This document shows, piece after piece, positions 1-7,583 of a stretch of DNA of 39,607 nt; position 1 is the first letter of the stretch, and each line of letters begins with the position of its first letter. Below the pieces are notes generated by a model. That model was given only the letters and a program-made list of their open reading frames with translations, searched no databases and had not been told where the DNA came from. Origin of the DNA: GCA-020348365 sp964347995 (GTDB taxonomy: Archaea; Thermoproteota; Bathyarchaeia; Bathyarchaeales; Bathyarchaeaceae); assembly GCA_964347995.1 (NCBI GenBank), contig CAYGBA010000005.1, positions 1 through 39,607 on the forward strand, written 5' to 3'. The translations under genes and the position numbers were made by a program.

Positions 1-72
1 ATCGGACTGTTTTCGCTGTTTCTCCTACTTGCATTCGTTGAAGAACCAAGACGAAAATCTGAGGAATCATGA
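1..72 (+). CDS. C-terminal end of a probable MFS transporter (cut by window edge)
   Basis: Frame 1 is open from the first base to a TGA at 70-72 and encodes 23 residues: a hydrophobic run (GLFSLFLLLAF) followed by a charged tail (VEEPRRKSEES). That is how the last transmembrane helix and cytoplasmic tail of a major facilitator superfamily protein look. The MFS protein at 20870-22153 ends in the same style (LFLVHEPEKR). The rest of the gene lies outside the window. The family is inferred from this short tail only, so another multi-helix membrane protein is possible. Confidence 0.5.
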   Translation: MGLFSLFLLLAFVEEPRRKSEES

Positions 73-162
73 AGTAGCCTCTAGTGGGAGCTGTTCTGTG
101 CTTTGGCTTGATCAACGAAGAATGTAATTTACATTTCTATAACCGAGGCACCACCATTCTCT

Positions 163-309
163 TTACCTGGGTCTAGCATTAGAGCTGAAACCAATAATGT
201 GTCCACTCTTCTTGCACACATAAGCATAGTGACTTTCAAACGTTCCACGAAAATGTATGTTCTCGATATTGTTCTCATCTGATTTTTCGCCGCATTTTGG
301 GCACTTCAT
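163..309 (-). CDS. Small zinc-binding protein, 48 aa, unknown role
   Basis: This minus-strand reading frame starts with ATG at 309 and stops with TAA at 163-165. The product begins MKCPKCGEKSDE, a classic CPxCG zinc knuckle. A second possible ligand group, VCKKSGH, lies near residues 31-37. A purine-rich ribosome-binding stretch (aaggaagaaaaa) lies directly before the ATG. Archaea carry many such mini zinc-ribbon proteins, often of unknown or nucleic-acid-binding function. The second knuckle is not a clean CxxC, so the fold may be incomplete. No operon partner is evident; ogt lies upstream on the same strand at a distance of about 120 bases. Confidence 0.55.
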   Translation of the reverse strand: MKCPKCGEKSDENNIENIHFRGTFESHYAYVCKKSGHIIGFSSNARPR

Positions 310-426
310 TTTTTCTTCCTTACATCACTCAATAGTCCGATTCTTTTGCCGCCTTACTCACTTTTCGAGTCATCACCCTAAAGATCTGTTTCTAGTCTAT
401 GCGTGCAGTCTAGGTTGTATGATACA

Positions 427-777
427 CTAGAAGAGGATGTCATCGCTCATCGCAACTCTGCCTTTATCTATGGGTATTCCCTCCTTTTCCAAGTGCCTCC
501 TTCTAGATTCGACCCCTTTCTCATCTCCGCCAAATGTGCCATCGGACTTAACAACACGGTGGCAAGGAACAATGGGGGCTAGTGGGTTCTTATGCAAAGC
601 ATTGCCGACAGCCCGGTAAGCACTTGGCCTGCCGATTTTCTCTGCTATCCTCTTATAGGTGCTAACTTTTCCTTTTGGAATCCTGAACGTGGCAAGTAAG
701 ACTTCTCTTTCAAATTGCGACTTATCTCTTAGGAAACGGACTACATCTTCCTCTGTTTTGATCAAATCTCTCTTCAT
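427..777 (-). CDS. ogt: Methylated-DNA--protein-cysteine methyltransferase (O6-alkylguanine-DNA alkyltransferase)
   Basis: The protein repairs O6-alkylguanine by moving the alkyl group to its own active-site cysteine. It carries the family signature VPCHRVV with the acceptor cysteine present. It is therefore a real alkyltransferase and not an ATL protein, in which the Cys is replaced. The preceding RAVGNALHKNP forms the DNA-recognition helix and the asparagine hinge region. With the start at 777 (MKRDLIKTEE) it is 116 aa, close to the stand-alone C-terminal domain size. The frame is open further upstream to 885, but that extension overlaps the next gene's stop and does not look like the family. 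A TATA box sits 27 bases before 777, which supports a leaderless start there. Confidence 0.9.
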   Translation of the reverse strand: MKRDLIKTEEDVVRFLRDKSQFEREVLLATFRIPKGKVSTYKRIAEKIGRPSAYRAVGNALHKNPLAPIVPCHRVVKSDGTFGGDEKGVESRRRHLEKEGIPIDKGRVAMSDDILF

Positions 778-800
778 TTCGTAGGTCTCCGGCGCGTGAT

Positions 801-809
801 AATATATAC
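801..809 (-). promoter_or_regulatory. TATA box of ogt
   Basis: On the minus strand the sequence reads agtatatatt, centred about 27 bases upstream of the ATG at 777. This is the archaeal TATA-to-transcription-start distance, so the message probably begins at or next to the start codon. It is the main argument for the 777 start. Confidence 0.6.
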
Positions 810-881
810 TGCTTGTTGTGATACAACAAAAGAATAAGAGTTTTCCCAAAGTTGCTTTGCGGCGAAGCCAGTAGCGTAATC

Positions 882-1601
882 TCACGCTATCTTAAGGCTT
901 TGCCTCTTCTCTATTGGCGCGTGGTTAAACAATTCAATGTAGGGAACAAGAGCCCCAACAAGTTTGTTTTCCGCTTTCTTCAAGTGTTCTTGAAAAGTTG
1001 TTCTTGGCACATGCTCTTTGGCGGCTATCGTTTGAACATCAGCTCTCCTTGGTAGGACATAGTAGCCATGTTTATGCGCAATCAACAGAGCATCCATCTG
1101 TTTTTCAGTCAGATCGGAAAACAAGGTGTCAGCAGTCAGAGTCAACGAACTCGCAATGAAACCATCAAAGGGAACCTTGCGCAAAATCTTGTAGGTCCAC
1201 CCCCACTTCTCGACGCGTCGAAGAAGCTCCTCCAAGTCTTCGTGTCGAAACACTATAAGACGATGATACCCCCACCCATTTTCTACGAAGTTTGGGAAGA
1301 TATTAAGAACATCTAACGAACCAATATGCCTAACTATGGTATCTCCCATCATACAATGACACTCGCTTACGATCAAAGAAAAACTGTGATTATCGGATGA
1401 TTCCGCAACAACATCGAAATCCTTGCGAGCATATATCTCCTTCGTAACAAGAGGATAGTCCTCCGGGTTCCTCACAACTACCTCCATGACATCGTTCTCT
1501 CGGTTACACCAGACGAATATTTTTGCAGACGGAAATCTTCGTGACAAGTTGATGAGAAAGGAGTCAAACGTTACCTTCAAAACAACCTCAAATAACGCCA
1601 T
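882..1601 (-). CDS. HTH_10 (Bat-type) transcriptional regulator
   Basis: A 239-aa protein. Its C-terminal part, about residues 165-225, matches the bacterio-opsin-activator type helix-turn-helix: LTEKQMDALLIAHKHGYY, then IAAKEHVPRTTFQEHLKKAE. That layout is typical of archaeal HTH_10 regulators. The N-terminal 160 residues are a sensory or dimerisation region of no recognised family. They include a cysteine/histidine cluster SECHCMMGD near residues 99-107 that could bind metal or sense redox state (inference). A TATA box at 1623-1632 implies a nearly leaderless message. Four copies of a 10-bp palindrome lie just behind that box, suggesting autoregulation. Its stop lies about 100 bases from the ogt start on the same strand. 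Confidence 0.85.
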   Translation of the reverse strand: MALFEVVLKVTFDSFLINLSRRFPSAKIFVWCNRENDVMEVVVRNPEDYPLVTKEIYARKDFDVVAESSDNHSFSLIVSECHCMMGDTIVRHIGSLDVLNIFPNFVENGWGYHRLIVFRHEDLEELLRRVEKWGWTYKILRKVPFDGFIASSLTLTADTLFSDLTEKQMDALLIAHKHGYYVLPRRADVQTIAAKEHVPRTTFQEHLKKAENKLVGALVPYIELFNHAPIEKRQSLKIA

Positions 1602-1622
1602 GAAGTGTAAATCTCCCCCTCT

Positions 1623-1632
1623 CTATTTATAG
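1623..1632 (-). promoter_or_regulatory. TATA box of the HTH_10 regulator gene
   Basis: The minus strand reads ctataaatag, centred about 27 bases before the ATG at 1601. The nearest palindrome (1641-1650) ends 8 bases from this box, where the BRE and an upstream-bound activator or repressor would sit. Confidence 0.65.
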
Positions 1633-1640
1633 GTTTAGCC

Positions 1641-1732
1641 GTCATATGACAGTTCAAAACATTCGTCATGCGACGTCTTTCCATTTAAAGAGTGAGACGT
1701 CATGTGACGCTACTCCAAACACGTCATCTGAC
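1641..1732. promoter_or_regulatory. Cluster of four GTCATNYGAC palindromes (probable operators)
   Basis: Four near-identical palindromes lie in the divergent intergenic region: GTCATATGAC (1641-1650), GTCATGCGAC (1665-1674), GTCATGTGAC (1699-1708) and GTCATCTGAC (1723-1732). The start-to-start spacings are 24, 34 and 24 bases, which keep a constant offset modulo 10. The outer copies lie about 8 and 10 bases upstream of the TATA-like boxes of the regulator (minus strand) and of the small ORF at 1785 (plus strand). A fifth perfect copy precedes the DsrE-like gene. They are most simply binding sites of the adjacent HTH_10 protein, though this is inferred. Confidence 0.7.
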
Positions 1733-1784
1733 TGCACAACTGCTATGTATCTTGCTTCCTTTATCCCTTGTCGTGGCGATAGAG

Positions 1785-2018
1785 ATGAAAAAAATAGTCC
1801 CACACAAGAAAGCGTCTATGACAGAGAGAGTGCTTCGATTATTAGGAATGAGTGTAAGTCTCGAGGAGCCTTCAACATATCAAGAAATCACCCCTGTCCC
1901 GATTCCCACGGACAACTATTACGGGTCTCCTAAGGAATTCAAAACTGCCTTGCTGGAGGCAGAACGCAGAAAAGCTGAAGCGATAATGGAACTGGAAAAG
2001 CGTCGCTTTATCTGTTAG
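1785..2018 (+). CDS. Small hypothetical protein, 77 aa
   Basis: The frame starts at ATG 1785 (MKKIVPHKKASMTER) and ends in a Lys/Glu-rich helix (ALLEAERRKAEAIMELEKRR). It has charged, soluble character and a probable C-terminal coiled helix. The frame is open further upstream to 1692, but that part overlaps the palindromes and reads as non-coding. A TATA-like ctatgtat at 1743-1750 lies about 10 bases downstream of the last palindrome and about 38 bases before the ATG, so the gene may be controlled by the HTH_10 regulator. A T-rich run at about 2046-2056 could terminate it. I do not recognise a family, and it could be spurious. Confidence 0.45.
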   Translation: MKKIVPHKKASMTERVLRLLGMSVSLEEPSTYQEITPVPIPTDNYYGSPKEFKTALLEAERRKAEAIMELEKRRFIC

Positions 2019-2181
2019 GCAGCTAAACCTAGAACCTTAACTCTCTCCTTTTTTCTGATGTGCGCGAATCCAACATCCCTCTACAGTGGCCTAGGCACGC
2101 CTGGAAAGTAATTCATGTCTTCTCTTCGCTCACACATCGCAATCTGAAACTACGAAAGAGATGATTAGTTGACCGTTTTTT

Positions 2182-2191
2182 GTCATATGAC
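2182..2191. promoter_or_regulatory. GTCATATGAC palindrome upstream of the DsrE-like gene
   Basis: This is a perfect copy of the motif found four times at 1641-1732. It ends about 7 bases before a TATA-like ttcttaaa at 2199-2206, the same geometry as in front of the HTH_10 gene. That suggests the DsrE-like gene belongs to the same regulon. Confidence 0.6.
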
Positions 2192-2253
2192 TGCTGAATT
2201 CTTAAACGCACCGCTACTATTGTTGTGGATTATGAAAGAAAGGAGGCTTTGAC

Positions 2254-2586
2254 ATGAGTTCAAAACTGTTGGTTATAATCGGAACCGGTGACAACGATAA
2301 GGCTTTAGCTGGTCTGATGTACACTCGAAATGTCATCAAGTATAAATGGTTAGATGACGTCAAAGTAGTCTTTTTTGGTCCTTCTGAAAAATTAGCCGCT
2401 TATGACGATAGAGTCCGCAACAGGGCTAAAGAGGTAGCCGCCATGACTGATTGCTTTGCTTGTAAGGCTGTATCCGATGATAAGGGTGTGTCAGAGAAGT
2501 TGGCAGAGACCGGAATTAAGATAGAATATGTTGGAGACATCATATCAAACCTGATCAAAGAAGGCTACGTGCCAATGGTTTGGTGA
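2254..2586 (+). CDS. DsrE/DsrF-like family protein
   Basis: A 110-aa single-domain protein with the DsrE-like alternating layout: a first strand LLVIIGTGDNDKA, a helix, VKVVFFGPSEKL in the middle, and a C-terminal strand IEYVGDIISNLIKEGY. DsrE-fold proteins take part in sulfur-relay or persulfide handling, usually through a conserved cysteine. Here two cysteines lie in TDCFACKA near residues 68-74. A strong Shine-Dalgarno sequence (aaaggaggc) precedes the ATG, so this message has a leader, unlike the leaderless neighbours. One GTCATATGAC operator-like site lies upstream, linking it to the HTH_10 regulator. Sulfur or redox stress is a plausible theme but is not shown. Confidence 0.7.
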   Translation: MSSKLLVIIGTGDNDKALAGLMYTRNVIKYKWLDDVKVVFFGPSEKLAAYDDRVRNRAKEVAAMTDCFACKAVSDDKGVSEKLAETGIKIEYVGDIISNLIKEGYVPMVW

Positions 2587-2662
2587 GAAGTACATCTCGA
2601 GATAAGAACACAAAGATTAATTATCAATCATCTCATAACCCACGTGCAAAGGCGATCTAATA

Positions 2663-4111
2663 TTGTTGTTAGAGCTCGGTAAGAAGAGTCTTGAAGAGGC
2701 GGCCAAAGACGACGCTTCATACGCTGACATCAGAATAGGCAAGATCTTCGATGAGAACCTCACCGTAAAGAGAGGAGTGCCCGAACAGGTCACGTTACTT
2801 CAGAAGAGCGGATTCGGTGTTAGAGTCATCGCCAAGGGAGCTTGGGGATTCGCCAGTTCAGTCGACCTGACCGAAAAAGAGGTCGTCGAGACAACTCGTC
2901 GAGCAGTCAGAATAGCCTTGGCAAGTTCCAAACTGAAGAAGAAAGACGTTGCCTTGACACCTTCAACTGCTCGGAGAGACAAATATACAACACCGTTAAA
3001 GAAGGATCCTTTCAAAGTACCTCTGGACGAAAAAATGGATGTTCTCTTGCAGGCTGAGCGAACCGTTGCAGAACATTCCAACCTAATCAGAACGTCATCA
3101 GCGTTTTTCAGAGCTGTGCGTGAAGAAAAGCTCTTCATGAATACTGACGGCTCAGAGATCATCCAAGAGATAACTTGGTGTGGCGGAGGACTCTTAGGAA
3201 TAGCCGTGAGGAACAGCGAGGTGCAGCGGCGATCATATCCAAGTCCGTTTCGGGGAAGCTTCAGCACCAAAGGCTACGAATTTTTTCAATCTCTGGACCT
3301 TCCCGGTCACGCAAAAGAGGTAGGTCAGGAAGCAGTTGATCTGCTAGATGCTGAAAAGTGTCCATCGGGGGAGACAGATCTTGTTATTAGAGGCGATCAA
3401 CTGGCACTTCAGATTCATGAAAGCTGTGGACATCCGACAGAACTTGATAGGGCATTAGGTACGGAGGCTGACTACGCAGGTACTAGTTTTCTGACACGAG
3501 ATAAGCTCGGAAAGCTCAGATACGGCTCAGACAAGGTAGACATCGTAGCAGACGCCACTGTACCTGGAGGACTGGGAACATTCGGCTACGACGACGAAGG
3601 AACCCCGGCCAAGCAGGTTTACCTAGTGAAGAAAGGGTTGTTTGTGGGATACCAGACCTCACGAGAAACCGCACATGAGTTAGGGTTTGAGAAAAGCAGT
3701 GGCGGCATGCGGGCCGATTCTCCTCTGGCTCTGCCGCTCATCCGCATGACCAACATCAACCTACTACCTGGCGACTGGAAGAGTGAAGAGATAATCGAAG
3801 AAACAAAAAATGGAATACTGATGGTCACAAACACCTCATGGAGCATAGATGACAAGCGCCTAAACTTCCAGTTTGGAACCGAAATCGCTTGGAAAATAAA
3901 GAACGGAAGCAAGGAAAAGATGGTTAAAAACCCAACCTACACTGGCATAACGCCAGAGTTCTGGGGAAGCTGCGACGCGGTTAGCGAAGATGACTGGATG
4001 ATGTGGGGAACCCCAAACTGTGGAAAGGGAGTCCCTGGTCAAGTTATGTATGTAGGCCATGGATGCGGAACAGCTCGATTCAGAAACGTTAGGACAGGTC
4101 TAGTTGGATGA
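2663..4111 (+). CDS. tldD: TldD-type metalloprotease subunit
   Basis: A 482-aa protein with the zinc-binding motif HESCGH (H252, E253, H257) followed by PTELDRALGTEADYAG, the signature of TldD, the catalytic half of the TldD/TldE (PmbA) protease. In bacteria this heterodimer trims unfolded peptides and peptide antibiotics. The archaeal role is less certain. The start is TTG at 2663, with a purine-rich aaaggcgat about 7 bases upstream. A TATA-like attaattatc lies near 2615. The next gene, tldE, begins 13 bases after the stop with its own ggtga ribosome-binding site, so the two are co-transcribed. Confidence 0.92.
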   Translation: MLLELGKKSLEEAAKDDASYADIRIGKIFDENLTVKRGVPEQVTLLQKSGFGVRVIAKGAWGFASSVDLTEKEVVETTRRAVRIALASSKLKKKDVALTPSTARRDKYTTPLKKDPFKVPLDEKMDVLLQAERTVAEHSNLIRTSSAFFRAVREEKLFMNTDGSEIIQEITWCGGGLLGIAVRNSEVQRRSYPSPFRGSFSTKGYEFFQSLDLPGHAKEVGQEAVDLLDAEKCPSGETDLVIRGDQLALQIHESCGHPTELDRALGTEADYAGTSFLTRDKLGKLRYGSDKVDIVADATVPGGLGTFGYDDEGTPAKQVYLVKKGLFVGYQTSRETAHELGFEKSSGGMRADSPLALPLIRMTNINLLPGDWKSEEIIEETKNGILMVTNTSWSIDDKRLNFQFGTEIAWKIKNGSKEKMVKNPTYTGITPEFWGSCDAVSEDDWMMWGTPNCGKGVPGQVMYVGHGCGTARFRNVRTGLVG

Positions 4112-4124
4112 ATGGTGAAGAAAC

Positions 4125-5504
4125 ATGGTGACTGAAAGACTTCTGAATGTAGCGGAGAAAACCGTTGAACTCGCTGTCAAAGAGAAGGTGGACCAAGCGC
4201 AGGCAGCATCGTTCCTATGGGATAGTGCGCTGACACGCTACGCCAACTCCCAAATCCACCAAAACCTTGCCTCTAAGGCAGGAGGCGTAGCCATCAAGGT
4301 AGCCATTGGTAAGAAGGTGGGCACACTTAGTGTGAACACGCTGGAAGAAGGACAAATCAAAGAAGCGATAAGACAAGCTGTAAAGATTGCTGAAGTTATC
4401 CCTCCCAATAAGGACTTCAAAAGTCTTCCAAAGCCGGAAGAGTGGACACCGATGCAAGGAGTCTTTGATGAAGAAACAGCTACTTGCAGCCCAGACTACC
4501 GCGCAGAAAGAGTCAAAGAGGTGATAAGCACCGCACATTCGAAATCAACGATTGTTAAAGCTGTTGCAGGATCTTTGTCGACAGACATGCTGGCCTTCGC
4601 GGTCTCAAATTCCCTGGGGGTCTCAGCGTGGGCGAAAATTTCGTTGGCTTCTCTCAACGTGACTGTCATATCCCAGGCTAACGGCTCTGAGGGCTTCGGA
4701 TATGCCGTGCAATACTCAAGGCACATAAAGGACATAAACCCCGTTTTGATCGCCGACAAATCAGCTGATAAATCGATAAACAGCGTCAAACCCACAAAGC
4801 TTACCCCCGGCGAATACGAGACCGTTCTATCGCCGCTCGCTGTGGGCACCGTCTTCGACTATCTCGGCTATATAGGCTTCTCAGCGACACCTTACCAAGA
4901 TGGCCAATCATTCGTCAAGTATCACCTAGACGAGCAAGTCTTCGATGAAAAAATCAGCGTAAAGGATGACACAAGAGACAAGCATACCCTTATTGCCGTG
5001 CCTGTGGATGGCGAGGGTGTTCCAAAAAAGGCTGTGAAGCTAGTTGACAAAGGAGTTGTTTCTGAGCGGAGCATCTGTTACGATTCCCTCACCTCGGGAA
5101 GGGAGAAGGGTAAGCGAAGCACTGGACATTCGATTCCCCCAATCACCTCGGGCTTTGGGTTGGCGAGACCCATGCCGATAAATATTGTAGCCGCCCCTGG
5201 CGACGCTACAACGGAGGAGATGGTCAAAGAAACCCGACATGGAATCTTTGTCACAAGATTTCACTATGTCAATCCTGTTGAACCCACAAAGGCCATACTG
5301 ACAGGCCTCACCAGAGACGGGACCTTCTTGATTGAGAAAGGGGAAATCGTTGGGCCGATAGTGAACATGCGCTTTACGGACAGCATGCTCTCAGTGCTGA
5401 AGGACGTTCCATTGATAGGAAAGGAATTGGAACAGGGCCAAACAACAACTGTTGCGCCTATAAAACTGAAGAAGCTGAGGTTCACTGGCGTAACACAATA
5501 CTAG
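4125..5504 (+). CDS. pmbA: TldE/PmbA-type protease partner subunit
   Basis: A 459-aa homologue of TldE (PmbA), the non-catalytic partner that forms a heterodimer with TldD. It shows the family's overall layout: an N-terminal helical region (VTERLLNVAEKTVELAVKE), a central SNSLGVSAWAK, and the C-terminal GLTRDGTFLIEKGEIVGPI with FTDSMLSVLKD. There is no HExxxH motif, as expected for the TldE side. The ATG at 4125 follows ggtgaagaa. It is the last gene of the tldD-tldE operon. The region after its stop holds a string of stem-loops that may be its 3' end or a separate RNA. Confidence 0.9.
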   Translation: MVTERLLNVAEKTVELAVKEKVDQAQAASFLWDSALTRYANSQIHQNLASKAGGVAIKVAIGKKVGTLSVNTLEEGQIKEAIRQAVKIAEVIPPNKDFKSLPKPEEWTPMQGVFDEETATCSPDYRAERVKEVISTAHSKSTIVKAVAGSLSTDMLAFAVSNSLGVSAWAKISLASLNVTVISQANGSEGFGYAVQYSRHIKDINPVLIADKSADKSINSVKPTKLTPGEYETVLSPLAVGTVFDYLGYIGFSATPYQDGQSFVKYHLDEQVFDEKISVKDDTRDKHTLIAVPVDGEGVPKKAVKLVDKGVVSERSICYDSLTSGREKGKRSTGHSIPPITSGFGLARPMPINIVAAPGDATTEEMVKETRHGIFVTRFHYVNPVEPTKAILTGLTRDGTFLIEKGEIVGPIVNMRFTDSMLSVLKDVPLIGKELEQGQTTTVAPIKLKKLRFTGVTQY

Positions 5505-5525
5505 CCTAGCTCGTTCGCATCGCAC

Positions 5526-5750
5526 TTGTTAGTGTACAAGTACTATGTTTCTTCCTGCGTAGCATAAGAGAATGGTTGTCATCCTCTGCGACAACCAACC
5601 GGGCGTTTTCCGAGCTGTTCAGAGAAAACGCAAGCTGTTTTAAGCTTCTCAGGTTGTTGTTGTCCCGAGAACCGCAGAAATCAAATAAGACAACAAGCGT
5701 GTGTTGTTATTTTTTATGCTCTTCAGAAAACGCAAGTGAAAACGAGCATA
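5526..5750. other. Stem-loop-rich intergenic region (candidate structured RNA or terminator array)
   Basis: The gap between tldE and the COG2888 gene contains consecutive perfect short inverted repeats: 5526-5543 (ACTTGT/ACAAGT), 5574-5596 (GGTTGTC/GACAACC), 5603-5631 (GCGTTTTC/GAAAACGC), 5632-5647 (AAGCT/AGCTT), 5690-5707 (ACAACA/TGTTGT, followed by TATTTTTT) and 5715-5750 (TATGCTC/GAGCATA). A 12-bp direct repeat AGAAAACGCAAG occurs at 5623-5634 and 5725-5736. The fifth hairpin plus T-run looks like an intrinsic terminator on the plus strand. No coding frame is convincing. I could not match it to RNase P or SRP RNA. Confidence 0.4.
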
Positions 5751-5766
5751 TTAAGATCCAAATATG

Positions 5767-5806
5767 TAGGGTCCAACAAATGCGCCTAGGGTCCAACAAA
5801 TCCGCA
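5767..5806. repeat. 20-bp tandem duplication across the stop of the COG2888 gene
   Basis: Two adjacent 20-bp units begin tagggtccaacaaat; the unit starts are 5767 and 5787. The units differ by a few bases at their ends. The second unit encodes the last residues and stop of the minus-strand zinc-ribbon gene, and the first lies just beyond the stop. It looks like a recent slippage or duplication at the gene end. Confidence 0.75.
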
Positions 5807-5971
5807 TTTGGGGCATCTGTAGGGCCTTGCGAATTTTCTGCACTTTTGGCAACGCCAGATCGTTATCTCTCCGCAGTTTGGGCATGGGAATTTTGTAGCT
5901 CTAGTTTTCGGTGGGATTATCTTGTGGCATGATGTGCATATCGGCATGGATACTGTTGTTGTCTCGCTCAT
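5786..5971 (-). CDS. Predicted Zn-ribbon RNA-binding protein (COG2888 / HVO_2753-like)
   Basis: A 61-aa protein with four CxxC-type knuckles: CTSCHK, CPNCGE, CRCQKC-like WRCQKCRK, and the terminal CPKCGFVGP. This is the arrangement of the small archaeal two-zinc protein family COG2888, proposed to bind RNA or the ribosome. The start ATG at 5971 is preceded by ggcgacc, with a TATA-like aaatataaa near 6014-6022, giving a short leader. In other archaea it often sits beside the aEF-1 beta gene. No such gene is seen here; the downstream gap instead carries stem-loops. Its stop codon lies within a 20-bp tandem duplication. Confidence 0.85.
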   Translation of the reverse strand: MSETTTVSMPICTSCHKIIPPKTRATKFPCPNCGEITIWRCQKCRKFARPYRCPKCGFVGP

Positions 5972-6129
5972 CGGGGTCGCCTTTTACAGGTTTGTTATAG
6001 GGCGTTGTGCTTGTTTATATTTGCTCTGTTTCTATGTAGGCAAGCGCTCACACGCGCGTATAGACTTTTTTTCCCATTATTTCCTCATTGTGGTCTAGGA
6101 AAAAACTACCTCAACAGTTGTTGCGAGAG

Positions 6130-6750
6130 CTACTTGGTTGCTTTCTTCGTATAGTTCAAAATATTGTTGGCTTGCTCCTTGGTTATTTTTTTGGATCGAA
6201 ACAGAGCGTCAGCAAGTTCTGAAATCGTTGTGAGCGCCCTCAGTTCGTAGCCGTGCTTCTCAAGCTTTTCTGTGCCGCCCTGCTCTCTATCCACCACAAC
6301 CATGACTAACCCAACTTTTGCGCCGAGCTTTTCGAGAGGGCGTATTCCCTCAAGTTTTGACTCGCCGCTTGATACGACATCATCAAAGAAAAGAATACAC
6401 TCTCCCTCCTTCACTTCGCCGCCTGCGATTCTACCAATTGCACCGTAACCTTTCTGCTGCTTTCTAACAATCAGACAAGGCAGTTTGAGGCTGTTGGCGA
6501 TGCTTGGCAGGAGCAAGGCGCCCTTTAACTCGATGCTGGCCAGCTTGTCAACTCTTCTGGATGACAGAATATCCCTAGCCTCTTCTACAACCGCATCTAC
6601 GATGCGCTTGAAATCCCTAGGAGAAGAAAGCAACCATGTAAGATCGATGTAATATGGGCTCATCACTCCAGACTTCAGCTTGAATGTTCCAAACTTCAAA
6701 GCTCCTGACCGAACCAGTGCATCTGCAACGCGAGACGTCTTGTCTGACAT
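6130..6750 (-). CDS. pyrE: Orotate phosphoribosyltransferase
   Basis: The enzyme makes orotidine 5'-phosphate from orotate and PRPP in pyrimidine synthesis. It shows LKSGVMSPYYIDL near the N-terminus (orotate site), RKQQKGYGAIGRI (the flexible catalytic loop with Lys) and the PRPP-binding motif CILFFDDVVSSGES. With the start at 6750 (MSDKTSRVAD) it is 206 aa, the normal stand-alone size. This start has gtgggagctgataat before it, a good Shine-Dalgarno, whereas the alternative ATG at 6777 does not. It lies 47 bases downstream of the GNAT gene on the same strand, so the two are probably co-transcribed. A second pyrimidine gene, UMP kinase, lies at 20177. Confidence 0.92.
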   Translation of the reverse strand: MSDKTSRVADALVRSGALKFGTFKLKSGVMSPYYIDLTWLLSSPRDFKRIVDAVVEEARDILSSRRVDKLASIELKGALLLPSIANSLKLPCLIVRKQQKGYGAIGRIAGGEVKEGECILFFDDVVSSGESKLEGIRPLEKLGAKVGLVMVVVDREQGGTEKLEKHGYELRALTTISELADALFRSKKITKEQANNILNYTKKATK

Positions 6751-6797
6751 ATTATCAGCTCCCACTCTCCTAAACATTGATCCAAACTTCTTTTCTG

Positions 6798-7583
6798 CTA
6801 TTTTTTAACAATTCTCTCCCCACGGATAAAGGCGTAGGTTTTGTATGGTTTGAAACCCGCCTTAGTGTAGACATGTATTGCCGATGGGTTGTCGCTTAAT
6901 ACGTGGATGAGCGCAAGCTCAGATTTTCGTAGGATTTCTTTCAATAAAGCTGATACGATTGACGTTGCAAAGCCTCTGCCGCTATAACCCTTTCGAGTAG
7001 CCACCATTCCAATGTTGCTTCCAAAGTCCAAGATGTGGGTGTTACCGATTGAAGCGATTTTCTCATCCTCGTTGATGCCTAGGAAGAGGACATTATTCTT
7101 GAGACGTTCTCTGATACGGTCTCCCGTGAATTCTCCCCACTCAGGAAGCTCTTCCCTCAGAATGTCTGCAATTTCTTCGGCTTCCGAAGAGCCCAGCTTC
7201 TCAATAGGATGCCTGATATGGAGATTTTGGGCGCCTCTTTGCAGAGTCATCAAAATCATTTCGTGCCTTGTCGAAGGTTTGTATTTCCTTTGAACAATGG
7301 CTTCATGCTCTATTGGAACCTGAAATTCTGCCTTTTCCAGATCAACTTCATTCATTAGAAGCTTTGCTGCCTCTGGGCTTCCCCTGATGTGAACGTGTCG
7401 TTCATTATAAATCAACATTAAACCAACAATAATTCCATCTTCGACAGCAAGGAGTATCTTTGTCTTATCTTTGTTCAGCTTCCAGTCGAGAATGAAGAAG
7501 TAATAGTTCGGGACATCACCTAAGACATGCTTCCAGAACATCGGCTCCCAAGAAGAGTCCAGAAGCACAAGTCTTACTGACAA
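6798..7583 (-). CDS. GNAT-family N-acetyltransferase
   Basis: A 261-aa protein whose C-terminal half, about residues 125-255, carries a GNAT fold of the FR47 type. It includes MVATRKGYSGRGFATSIV, the acetyl-CoA pyrophosphate-binding motif (GxGxA-like), followed by ALIHVLSDNPSAIHVYTKAG, the usual motif B with the downstream tyrosine. The N-terminal half is a degenerate GNAT-like or substrate-binding region. The TTG start at 7583 has aagggga upstream and a TATA-like gatttttaac near 7618-7628. The substrate is unknown. Its position directly before pyrE suggests one transcript but does not reveal its function. Confidence 0.82.
   Translation of the reverse strand: MSVRLVLLDSSWEPMFWKHVLGDVPNYYFFILDWKLNKDKTKILLAVEDGIIVGLMLIYNERHVHIRGSPEAAKLLMNEVDLEKAEFQVPIEHEAIVQRKYKPSTRHEMILMTLQRGAQNLHIRHPIEKLGSSEAEEIADILREELPEWGEFTGDRIRERLKNNVLFLGINEDEKIASIGNTHILDFGSNIGMVATRKGYSGRGFATSIVSALLKEILRKSELALIHVLSDNPSAIHVYTKAGFKPYKTYAFIRGERIVKK

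Noticed and set aside
778..885. Upstream extension of the ogt frame to 885
   Set aside because: The extension would overlap the upstream gene's stop, does not resemble the family, and the TATA box at 801-809 lies inside it.
2800..3270. Minus-strand open frame of 156 codons
   Set aside because: It is antisense to tldD and serine/arginine-rich without any domain; a shadow of the real gene.
5505..5785. RNase P RNA or SRP RNA
   Set aside because: The conserved core motifs of those RNAs are not visible, and the hairpins are many and short.
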